Assembly (NCBI GenBank): GCA_018434645.1
Contig: JAHDOX010000010.1
Span: 1 to 15,690 of the forward strand
Origin: Synergistales bacterium
GTDB taxonomy: Bacteria > Synergistota > Synergistia > Synergistales > Thermovirgaceae
Direction of reading: 5' to 3'
Length of the DNA: 15,690 bases
Shown: in pieces, positions 7,236 to 13,747 of the stretch
How the letters are laid out: each line of letters opens with the position of its first letter
Numbering within the stretch: position 1 is the stretch's first letter
Notes under the pieces: model-generated
What the model was told of the DNA's origin: nothing
Database searches by the model: none
What the model saw: only the letters and a program-made list of their open reading frames with translations
Made by a program: the position numbers and the translations under genes

Positions 7236-9080
7236 ATGGATTGGAGCGGGGAGAACCGCGACTTGCGCGGAATCGATGATGAAAGGGAACTTGTTCCTTT
7301 CCCCTTATATGCGGTAATGCTTTTTATCGCACTTACCGTACCCAACATGGTTTTTTCCGGTACGGCCTGGTTTCAGACACTGCACCTTGCCAAATGGTTT
7401 TTTGCTTTTGTTCCCGTCGGGATACTTGCCCTCTGTGCGGGATACCGGCTTGCCAGGTATGGCGTAAACAATACGGGTTTCACACTCGATCCTTTTGGGG
7501 CAATCTGGCTTTTTCTTCTCCTTTTTTTGACCCTTCAGCCTATCTGGGCTCCTTTGACCTCGATTTCAACCTTTGCCCGTGAATGGTTTTTCTTTGCCTC
7601 TCTTTGGTTCATTTACGTCCTTGTCCGATACAGGGGCGTCGGCAACCTCCTTGAGGTCCTTATTCTCGGAGCAGCAGTGAATGCCTTTTTAAATACGGTT
7701 TTTGCCGACCTTCAGATACGTGAACTGAATGGTTTATTCCCATTCATCCTCCCGACGCCGGGTAAATACATAGGAAATACGGGACAGCAGAACATGTTCG
7801 GCCTTTGGGTGGCGATGACGCTTTTGGGTACGGTCTATATTTTTTTACAACGGGGTAGGTCGTCGAAACATGGCGAAGTCGACATCAAGGCTTCGGCCAA
7901 CCTGCTGCTTCTGGCGGGCCTGAGCTGGGGGATGTGGAACTCGACCAGCCGGTCCGCCTTTTTGTCCTTTCTTACCGGCTGGATCATTCTTGGATTTATC
8001 TATAAGCAACATAAATACTTTGGCTTGACGAAAAAGGCTTTTTGGAAAAGGAACTATGCTATCATCCTTGTTCTGGTGGTTACATTTTTCGCTTCCTATG
8101 CTTTCGGCAGGGGAAGTTTCTTTCTTACGAAATCAGGAGAGATGTTTACCGAACCAGAAACAGTCGGAAAACGGGACAGCATTTGGGCGACCAGTTACAC
8201 AATGTTTCGCATGCATCCTGTAGCCGGTGTGGGATTGGGACATTACAAGTGGAATTACCTCGATGCACAAAAAGAAATGCTCAAGATATGGCCTCAGAAA
8301 GAATGGAAATTCACACTGTGGGCGCACAATGAGGTACTACAGTGGTTCTGCGAGACGGGACTTCCCGGCGGCATAGTGCTCGTCCTTTTCGCCTTCTGGT
8401 GGCTCAAGGCATTTAAAAGTGTGCTTTCAGGGCGGATACGGGTGGGACCGGAAGCGGCCTGGGCATGCGCCATGCTTTTTTTGATGTGGTTCAATGCAAT
8501 GTGGACCAGACCCTTTCACAGGATCGAAAATGCTTTGTGGATGGCTTTCGCTTTTGCTCTGGCTAACAGGGGCATGTTGCCGGAAGTATCTGAATGGACG
8601 GAACTCAGGCGGGAGTGGATTGTCAAGCTCTTCGGGGCATCCATGTCGGCGGTGGCCTTAGGAGGCCTGATATTCCTGGTGAGCGGATTGTATGGCGACC
8701 GGCAGCTTCGGCTTGCGCTGGAAACGCAAGAGGCCGGAAAACAGCTCGAGTACCTTCAGTATGCAGAAAAACATTTAATGGTAAGCGACCTGGCAGAGCG
8801 CCAGATCGCTTACCATTACCTTGCAAGAGCCAGGGCTACAGGCAACGTGGATGACCTGGTTGAAGGCATCAACCGCCTGCACACTTATTTCATGAGAGAA
8901 CCGCAGTCCCGAGAACTGAACCGGCTTCTTGGATTGTATAGCAGACTCGGCGAAACTGAACTCTTCGAGAGTGTCGCTTCCTATCTGCACCCATGGACAA
9001 GTTCTGATATCATTTTTTCGCCGGACGAAAAGGCGCTTCCGAGCGGGAAACAAAAGAAAGGTTCAGGAGATGTTCAGTAG
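7236..9080 (+). CDS. O-antigen ligase / Wzy_C-family polysaccharide polymerase-like membrane protein
   Basis: A 614-residue integral membrane protein with about 11-12 predicted helices up to residue ~490. A soluble, helical C-terminal tail of about 125 residues follows (EYLQYAEKHLMVSDLAERQ, RELNRLLGLYSRLGE) that looks TPR-like. The family pattern is visible: NSTSRSAFLSFLTG at about 235-248, and HNEVLQWFCETGLPGGI starting near 363, which corresponds to the Wzy_C signature. Members join or polymerise undecaprenyl-linked glycans at the periplasmic face; some glycosylate proteins. Substrate cannot be told. It follows dnaB by 32 nt with a GGGGAAGGGA ribosome binding site, so it may be the last gene of the housekeeping operon. 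Its 3' end overlaps the glnN 3' end on the other strand. Confidence 0.8.
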   Translation: MDWSGENRDLRGIDDERELVPFPLYAVMLFIALTVPNMVFSGTAWFQTLHLAKWFFAFVPVGILALCAGYRLARYGVNNTGFTLDPFGAIWLFLLLFLTLQPIWAPLTSISTFAREWFFFASLWFIYVLVRYRGVGNLLEVLILGAAVNAFLNTVFADLQIRELNGLFPFILPTPGKYIGNTGQQNMFGLWVAMTLLGTVYIFLQRGRSSKHGEVDIKASANLLLLAGLSWGMWNSTSRSAFLSFLTGWIILGFIYKQHKYFGLTKKAFWKRNYAIILVLVVTFFASYAFGRGSFFLTKSGEMFTEPETVGKRDSIWATSYTMFRMHPVAGVGLGHYKWNYLDAQKEMLKIWPQKEWKFTLWAHNEVLQWFCETGLPGGIVLVLFAFWWLKAFKSVLSGRIRVGPEAAWACAMLFLMWFNAMWTRPFHRIENALWMAFAFALANRGMLPEVSEWTELRREWIVKLFGASMSAVALGGLIFLVSGLYGDRQLRLALETQEAGKQLEYLQYAEKHLMVSDLAERQIAYHYLARARATGNVDDLVEGINRLHTYFMREPQSRELNRLLGLYSRLGETELFESVASYLHPWTSSDIIFSPDEKALPSGKQKKGSGDVQ

Positions 9081-11174
9081 CTCCTGATAGCGGGGGAAAG
9101 GCCAGAATTCAGCTGCAACGACTGTTTCCGCCTGCCGGCACAATTCCCTGAGTTCCTCCATTATGGGCAATACCTTTGCGTTGAGTTCATCAGCCTGTTT
9201 GGTAAGTGTATTATGGTTGTTCCCGTTTCTTATGTCAGAAAGTTTTTCAACGGCTACGAGAATATCCGACTTGAGCGTAACAAGGGAGCGTATATGTTTT
9301 TCCCATTCCGCAGTTTTATCTTTCAAATTTTCCGGCACAGCTGCGAAAGCCTCACCTTCCAGCCTTATCTGCTTTGAAAGGGCCGGCAGAACGCCTTCGC
9401 GAACCATGGAATCCATGACTGTTATGTCGATTTCAAGGGTCTTTATATACTGTTCCAGACGAGTTTCGTAATAAGCTGTTATCTCCCTGTCGGAAAAAAT
9501 TCCGAGCTTCTCGAGAAGCTCTCGATGTTCCGGTACGAGATAAAGATTCAGGGCTTCCGCTGTAGTCTCTGCCAGCGGAAGGCCGCGGCGGATTGCCTCT
9601 ACTTTCCATTCTTCGGAGTAGCAATTTCCCTCGAACCGGATGTTACTGCTTTCATTTACAGCAGTCTTGATAGCGTCCAGGGCAGCGTCGGCTACATCGG
9701 TTTCAGCCAGTCGTGCTTCGATCCTGTCAGCCATCTGGTCCATCCCCCATGTCCATATTGCCAAAACCATAGTCAGGGGACCTGCTGTGGACTGCGATGC
9801 TCCAGGGGCACGGAATTCAAATTTGTTTCCGGTGTACGCTATTGGTGCGGTCCTGTTTCGGTCGGTGTAATCGGGTTGAATCGACGGAAGCCTGGTCAGC
9901 CCCAGATCGAGCATGCCTTTTGAAGGAAGTTCTTCGGGCAGTCCTTCACCAATTCTTTCCAGTATTCCGGTGAGCACGTTGCCGAGATGGACGCTTATTA
10001 TAGCCGGCGGCGCCTCGTTCCCACCCAATCGGTGCATGTTGCCGGGTGTCGCGACGGATGCCCTCAAGAGTCCACCGTAACGGGATACGCCTAAAAGCAA
10101 AGAGCAAAGAAGCGTCATAAACTGGAGATTTTTCCTTTGGCTCGAGGACGGCTTGAGGAGATTTCTGCCGTCACTGTCCTGCAGGGAAAAATTGAGATGT
10201 TTGCCGCTGCCGTTTATGAAGGCAAAGGGCTTTTCGTGAAGAAGCAACCGAAAACCGTGCTGGCGGGCAACGCGTCTCATCTGTTCCATCAGTATCTGGT
10301 TCTGATCCACGGCGAGGTTTGCCTCTGCGAACTGGGGCGCGAACTCGAACTGGCAAGGGGCGACCTCGTTATGCCGGGTCTTGAGAACCATACCGAGGCT
10401 CAGCATCCTTTCACCAAGGTCTTCCATGAAGGAAAGAACCCTGGGATGGATGGAACCGAAGTAGTGGTCTTCCATCTGTTGGCCCTTCGGAGGAGGGGAT
10501 CCTATGAGAGTCCTTCCGCAATACAAAATGTCCGCACGCTCTTGAGCCTTCTCTGCGTCGATAAGGAAGAATTCCTGTTCAGCTCCCATGGTTACACGGA
10601 CAGTTCGTACATTTCTGTTGCCGAAAAGTTTAAGGATTCGCAGGGTTCTTTCTTCCACCGCTGCAAGGGCACGCAGAAGGGGGGTTTTCATGTCCAGGGG
10701 CGTTCCGTCGTTGCTTATGAAAACCGAGGGAATGCACAAGGTTCCGCCCTTTTCACTGGGGATTACGAAGGCAGGGCTTGTCGGATCCCAGGCCGTGTAC
10801 CCCCTAGCCTCGAAGGTCGACCTCATTCCTCCGGAGGGCAGTGACGAGGCATCAGGTTCGCTCTGGATCAGTTCCTCACCATTGAAGGATTCGATAGGCA
10901 TCCCGTTTGCGTCGACAGTCAAAAAAGCCATATGTTTTTCAGCAGTGAGCTCGGTACGTGGATGGAACCAGTGAGTATAATGAGTAGCACCCTTTGTTAT
11001 GGCCCATTCTTTCATTGCCGTGGCGACGATGTCGGCCGTCGCGAGGTCGAGTTTTTCTCCGCCGGAAACGCTGTTTTTAAGCTTTTCATAGGTTTGTTTC
11101 GGGAGCCCTTCCCGCATGGCTCTTTCGCCAAACACGTTGGTTCCGAATGTATCTGTAGGCCGTGCTCCGTTCAT
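9063..11174 (-). CDS. glnN: Type III glutamine synthetase (GSIII)
   Basis: Makes glutamine from glutamate, ammonia and ATP. At 703 aa it has the size of GSIII, not of GSI/GSII. Motifs: GAEQEFFLID (197-206, metal-binding Glu), RHNEVAPCQFEFAP (267-280), HEKPF with NGSGKH (313-326), GGNEAPPA (384-391) and DRNRTAPIAYTGNKFEFRAP (438-457). The helical C-terminal region is typical of GSIII. The chosen start is the ATG at 11174, 5 nt after GGGGAG, giving MNGARPTDTFGTNVF. An upstream ATG (11237) would run through the promoter. No PII protein, ammonium transporter or GlnR-like regulator is in the window; the next gene upstream on this strand is an FCD GntR regulator. The 3' end overlaps the convergent ligase gene by 18 bp. 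Confidence 0.93.
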   Translation of the reverse strand: MNGARPTDTFGTNVFGERAMREGLPKQTYEKLKNSVSGGEKLDLATADIVATAMKEWAITKGATHYTHWFHPRTELTAEKHMAFLTVDANGMPIESFNGEELIQSEPDASSLPSGGMRSTFEARGYTAWDPTSPAFVIPSEKGGTLCIPSVFISNDGTPLDMKTPLLRALAAVEERTLRILKLFGNRNVRTVRVTMGAEQEFFLIDAEKAQERADILYCGRTLIGSPPPKGQQMEDHYFGSIHPRVLSFMEDLGERMLSLGMVLKTRHNEVAPCQFEFAPQFAEANLAVDQNQILMEQMRRVARQHGFRLLLHEKPFAFINGSGKHLNFSLQDSDGRNLLKPSSSQRKNLQFMTLLCSLLLGVSRYGGLLRASVATPGNMHRLGGNEAPPAIISVHLGNVLTGILERIGEGLPEELPSKGMLDLGLTRLPSIQPDYTDRNRTAPIAYTGNKFEFRAPGASQSTAGPLTMVLAIWTWGMDQMADRIEARLAETDVADAALDAIKTAVNESSNIRFEGNCYSEEWKVEAIRRGLPLAETTAEALNLYLVPEHRELLEKLGIFSDREITAYYETRLEQYIKTLEIDITVMDSMVREGVLPALSKQIRLEGEAFAAVPENLKDKTAEWEKHIRSLVTLKSDILVAVEKLSDIRNGNNHNTLTKQADELNAKVLPIMEELRELCRQAETVVAAEFWPFPRYQELLNIS
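9064..9086. terminator. Inverted repeat at the convergent gene junction (weak bidirectional terminator?)
   Basis: CAGGAG (9064-9069) and CTCCTG (9081-9086) form a 6-bp stem with an 11-nt loop, spanning both stop codons of the convergent ligase and glnN genes. On the minus strand it is followed by a moderately T-rich AACCTTTCTTTTGTTT. On the plus strand there is no T tract, so it suits glnN better than the ligase gene. Confidence 0.3.
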
Positions 11175-11204
11175 TTGGACTCCCCCCATTTTGCATATTG
11201 ACGT

Positions 11205-11233
11205 TATATACCACATAAAAAGCATGTATGCAA
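11205..11233 (-). promoter_or_regulatory. glnN promoter (extended -10) with overlapping palindrome
   Basis: On the minus strand: -35 TTGCAT (11228-11233), 17-bp spacer, TGG then -10 TATATA (11205-11210). The predicted start near 11198 leaves a leader of about 24 nt. The -35 and spacer carry GCATGTATGC (11222-11231 on +), an inverted repeat with a 2-bp centre. The -10 region reads TATACCAC on the + strand, the same 8-mer found in the SDR operator at 12127-12134. Both could be regulator contact points. Confidence 0.6.
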
Positions 11234-11267
11234 GCAAAAGGACAATCTAAATGCCAAAAATTGGTCC
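11231..11267 (-). terminator. Possible weak terminator between gntR and glnN
   Basis: On the minus strand GGACCAAT (11267-11260) can pair, with one bulged C, with ATTGTCC (11246-11240), followed by TTTTGCTTG. The loop is large and the T run short. It could limit read-through from gntR into glnN, or it may be only a regulatory inverted repeat. It also contains CCAAAAATTGG. Confidence 0.25.
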
Positions 11268-11295
11268 TGATAATGGCAAAAACAGAGGGAAAAGC

Positions 11296-11305
11296 GTGTA
11301 TACAC
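11296..11305. promoter_or_regulatory. GTGTATACAC palindrome, candidate GntR operator
   Basis: A perfect 10-bp palindrome with the GTATAC core also found three times in front of the SDR operon. It lies about 40 bp past the gntR stop and about 65 bp upstream of the glnN -35, so binding here could influence glnN. Role inferred from the shared core only. Confidence 0.4.
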
Positions 11306-11343
11306 AACGATTTAAAATATGTTTACAGTTTTTTGATGTTTGC

Positions 11344-11991
11344 TCAGTGGTTTTTTAGCGCTTTACGAGAAAGGTTTATATGTGTGCGCATAAGTTTTTC
11401 AGCCAGGTCTGTGTTCTTTTCCCGGAGAGCTTCGAGTATCCGCCGATGTTCGTCCAGGCTGGGGTTGGAGTCGAAATCAAAAAATGACTCGAAAAAAACC
11501 ATGTAAACATAAACTCGTGAAAGGACGTTACCGATGAATTCGCAGAGCATGCGATTGCCGCTGGCTTCGGCGATAATCCCGTGGAAAGCTATATTTACGC
11601 GCAGGTAATTGTCCAGGTTCCTTTCGGCGAAAACCCTTTCTTCTTCGCGGATATTTTCCTCCAGCCTGTAAAGATCGGGTGGGGTTATCCTGGAAGAGGC
11701 TTTTCGGATGGCAAGGCATTCGAGATATTCACGCAATTCGTAGGCATCCTCGATTTCCTCTTTTCCTGGAAGGACAAGGCGTGCTCCGAAATTAGGGACA
11801 AAATCCACCAGGCCCTCGTTTGCAAGTTTCCTGAGGGCTTCCCTAACGGGTGTTCGGCTTACCTTGAAATCCCTTGCGAGGGCAGCTTCCGGTAGGCGCT
11901 GGCCCGGCCGCAGTCTCTTCTCGAAAATGCTTTTTCGCAGCTGTTCGTAAACATATTCGGAGGCAGTAGAGAAATCGTCGGGCTTTCGCAA
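11344..11991 (-). CDS. GntR-family transcriptional regulator, FCD (FadR-type) subfamily
   Basis: A 215-residue regulator. The winged helix-turn-helix spans about residues 8-75 (LRPGQRLPEAALARDF, VSRTPVREALRKLANEGLV). The FCD ligand-binding domain spans about 80-210. Putative metal-ligand residues of that domain are N133, H137, H182 and H204 (N-x3-H, EHRRI, RTHI); Asn in place of Asp at the first position occurs in the family. Such proteins usually repress neighbouring catabolic genes and respond to small carboxylates or amino acids. The start is TTG at 11991, supported by AGGAGG (12000-12005) at 8-nt spacing; no ATG fits. It is divergent from the SDR-gcvP-like operon and precedes glnN on the same strand. 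GTATAC-cored sites lie on both sides. The true ligand cannot be read from the sequence. Confidence 0.92.
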   Translation of the reverse strand: MRKPDDFSTASEYVYEQLRKSIFEKRLRPGQRLPEAALARDFKVSRTPVREALRKLANEGLVDFVPNFGARLVLPGKEEIEDAYELREYLECLAIRKASSRITPPDLYRLEENIREEERVFAERNLDNYLRVNIAFHGIIAEASGNRMLCEFIGNVLSRVYVYMVFFESFFDFDSNPSLDEHRRILEALREKNTDLAEKLMRTHINLSRKALKNH

Positions 11992-11999
11992 AATGTTCC

Positions 12000-12005
12000 C
12001 CTCCT
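12000..12005 (-). promoter_or_regulatory. Ribosome binding site supporting the TTG start of gntR
   Basis: AGGAGG on the minus strand, 8 nt upstream of the TTG at 11991-11989. It decides the start because no ATG or GTG is available at this spacing. Confidence 0.7.
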
Positions 12006-12082
12006 ATAGTCGTCTTTTCCCTCGAGCCATTGTAGTTGATAAACCATTTCTGCAACACGCGATATTAAACATATCTCGGAGG

Positions 12083-12111
12083 TTGACGGAATGTGATTCA
12101 TGGTGTAAAAC
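12083..12111 (+). promoter_or_regulatory. Possible promoter for the SDR-gcvP-like operon
   Basis: TTGACG (12083-12088), 17-bp spacer, TAAAAC (12106-12111; weak, 4 of 6 consensus bases). The three operator-like hexamers would then lie just downstream of the start, a position suited to repression. Alternatives are TATACT (12136-12141), whose only -35 candidate TTGTAT is 15 bp away, or TATAAA (12143-12148), with poor spacing. The exact promoter is uncertain. Confidence 0.35.
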
Positions 12112-12114
12112 AAG

Positions 12115-12142
12115 TTGTATACTTAGTATACCACGTATACTT
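12115..12142. promoter_or_regulatory. Triple GTATAC operator, 9-bp period
   Basis: GTATAC occurs at 12117-12122, 12126-12131 and 12135-12140: three self-complementary hexamers with 3-bp spacers TTA and CAC and TTT after the last. The middle site, TTAGTATACCAC, matches 10 of 12 positions of the TTGGTATACCAA operator known for the FCD regulators ExuR/UxuR. It lies in the gntR-SDR divergent region, 26 bp before the SDR start codon. The likely binder is the adjacent GntR protein. The repeat is seen directly; binding is inferred. Confidence 0.6.
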
Positions 12143-12165
12143 TATAAAAGTAAGGGGTGTTCAAG

Positions 12166-12912
12166 ATGTATGACGACCTGAAAGGGCGCAGGGTTCTTGT
12201 AACCGGAGGGGCAAGCGGCATCGGCGAAGCCACGGCAAGACGTTTTCTCGCAGAAGGTTGCAGTGTTGCCGTTTTCGACAAGGACGAAAACGGCCTGAAA
12301 AGATTGGCGTCTGAGCATCCCGGAATCGAACTGGTGTTGCCCGGAGATGTGAGCGAACCCGATGACGTGGAAAAGGCTTTTGAGAAAATCGACAGGCTCT
12401 TGGGTGGCCTGGACATCCTCGTTTCCAATGCAGGAATAAGCATCCGAAAGCCTTTTACAGAGATATCGCAGGAGCAGTGGCAGAAGGTGACAGGGGTAAA
12501 TCTGGGTGGAATGTTTCTTTTTGCCAAGGCAGCTGTCATGCGGATGAAAAAGCAAAAGTACGGCGTCATCCTCATGACGGCGTCCACAAACGGTATGGAA
12601 GCCCATCCTCTTTATGCCGACTACAATGCCTCAAAGGCCGGCGTAATCCTCTTGACCAAAACGCTTGCCCTTGAATTTGCCCCTGAAATCAGAGTGAACT
12701 CTGTGAGTCCCGGCTATGTGCTCACGCCCATGCAAAAAGCTGAGTACACGGAAGAGATGCTCGAGGAGGTAAACAGCAAAATCCCCTTGAAAAGGCACGC
12801 AACGCCCGATGAGATTGCATCTGTTTTCGCTTTTCTTGCTTCATCGCAGGCTTCGTATATCACTGGCGCCAATATCCCCATCGACGGCGGTGAAACGGCC
12901 GGTATTGTTTGA
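12166..12912 (+). CDS. Short-chain dehydrogenase/reductase (SDR 1, classical)
   Basis: A 248-residue NAD(P)-dependent oxidoreductase with a complete classical SDR set: TGGASGIG (13-20), D38 at the end of strand 2 (favours NAD over NADP), NAG (88-90), and the tetrad N112, S140, Y153, K157 in YNASK. The C-terminus IPIDGGETAGIV is standard. The substrate is unknown; relatives act on hydroxyacyl, sugar-acid or hydroxy-amino compounds. The ATG at 12166 follows AAGGGGTG with normal spacing; an in-frame GTG at 12157 lies inside that site and is less likely. First gene of the operon divergent from gntR, 26 nt before SDR 2. Confidence 0.9.
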   Translation: MYDDLKGRRVLVTGGASGIGEATARRFLAEGCSVAVFDKDENGLKRLASEHPGIELVLPGDVSEPDDVEKAFEKIDRLLGGLDILVSNAGISIRKPFTEISQEQWQKVTGVNLGGMFLFAKAAVMRMKKQKYGVILMTASTNGMEAHPLYADYNASKAGVILLTKTLALEFAPEIRVNSVSPGYVLTPMQKAEYTEEMLEEVNSKIPLKRHATPDEIASVFAFLASSQASYITGANIPIDGGETAGIV

Positions 12913-12938
12913 GGTTTATACGCGAAGGAGGAGTGTAA

Positions 12939-13706
12939 ATGAAACATGAAGAGCTTTTCAGCCTGAAGGGCAAGGTTGCTGTGGTCACCGGGGCGGCTTC
13001 CGGAATCGGGAAAGGATGCGCCCGATTTCTTTCCGAAATGGGAGCCCAGGTGGCACTTGTCGATATTTCCGAGGAAAAGGGCGAGGCCGCCGCTTTGGGA
13101 ATCGGTACGTCGGCGTTTTTTATCAGGTGCGACATTACTGATGAATCCTGTTGCGAGTCCATGGCCGCCACCGTTAAGGAGCGTTTCGACAGAGTCGACA
13201 TACTGGTCAATTGCGCCGGCGTGATCAGAAGAAAGAGCGTTGTCGAGCTGACCGAAGAAGACTGGGACATAGTGCTTGATGTAGGTCTTAAAGGTGCTTT
13301 TCTAGTTTCCAAACACCTGATACCGATCATGGCTTCAGGCGGGGGAGGAAGCATAATAAATATCGGGTCAGGCTGGGGGATCAAAGGAGGACCTAAAGCC
13401 GCAGCGTATTGCGCAGCCAAGGGCGGAATAACCAATCTGACCCGTGCAATGGCTATCGACCACGGTCCCCAGAATATCAGGGTAAATTGCGTTTCCCCAG
13501 GAGATACCGATACCCCGCTTTTAAGGGATGAGGCAAGGCAACTTGGGATAAAAGAGAATGAGTGGCTTGCAGAAAGCGCCGATCGCCCCCTGGCCAGACT
13601 CGGGCAGCCCCTGGATATCGCAATGGCCGTTTACTTTTTGGCGAGCGGCCTGTCTGCTTGGATAACCGGCGCGAATATCGTCGTAGACGGCGGCGGGACG
13701 GCCTGA
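12939..13706 (+). CDS. Short-chain dehydrogenase/reductase (SDR 2), tetrad Asn replaced by Gly
   Basis: A 255-residue SDR paralogous in fold but clearly different from SDR 1. It has TGAASGIG (17-24), D42 (NAD preference), NCAG (91-94), catalytic S144, Y157 and K161 in YCAAK, and the terminal VVDGGGTA. At the position equivalent to N112 of SDR 1 (both 28 residues before the catalytic Ser) the sequence is DVGLKG, so the usual tetrad Asn is Gly116. A GSGWGIKGG loop follows the Ser. It may use a different proton relay or a different substrate, or be less active. Strong AAGGAGGAG ribosome binding site. Together the two SDRs suggest two oxidation steps or two stereoisomers, but this is inference. 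Confidence 0.9.
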   Translation: MKHEELFSLKGKVAVVTGAASGIGKGCARFLSEMGAQVALVDISEEKGEAAALGIGTSAFFIRCDITDESCCESMAATVKERFDRVDILVNCAGVIRRKSVVELTEEDWDIVLDVGLKGAFLVSKHLIPIMASGGGGSIINIGSGWGIKGGPKAAAYCAAKGGITNLTRAMAIDHGPQNIRVNCVSPGDTDTPLLRDEARQLGIKENEWLAESADRPLARLGQPLDIAMAVYFLASGLSAWITGANIVVDGGGTA

Positions 13707-13720
13707 CTGCAAAATCAGGC
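13701..13720 (+). repeat. Stem-loop overlapping the SDR 2 stop codon
   Basis: GCCTGA (13701-13706, including the TGA stop) pairs perfectly with TCAGGC (13715-13720) across an 8-nt loop. It is followed by A's, not T's, so it is not an intrinsic terminator. It may mark an mRNA processing point between the SDR and gcvP-like parts of the transcript. Confidence 0.35.
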
Positions 13721-13747
13721 AAAAAGCATATAAAAGGAGACTTTCCA

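Noticed and set aside
11175..11237. Longer glnN start at 11237
   Set aside because: This frame runs through the -10 region and lacks a ribosome binding site; the ATG at 11174 has one and a family-like N-terminus.
13707..13747. Glycine riboswitch before the GcvPA-like gene
   Set aside because: The 41-nt gap is too short and holds only a 6-bp stem-loop. The gntR-SDR intergenic region (174 bp) also shows no tandem aptamer-like folds by eye.
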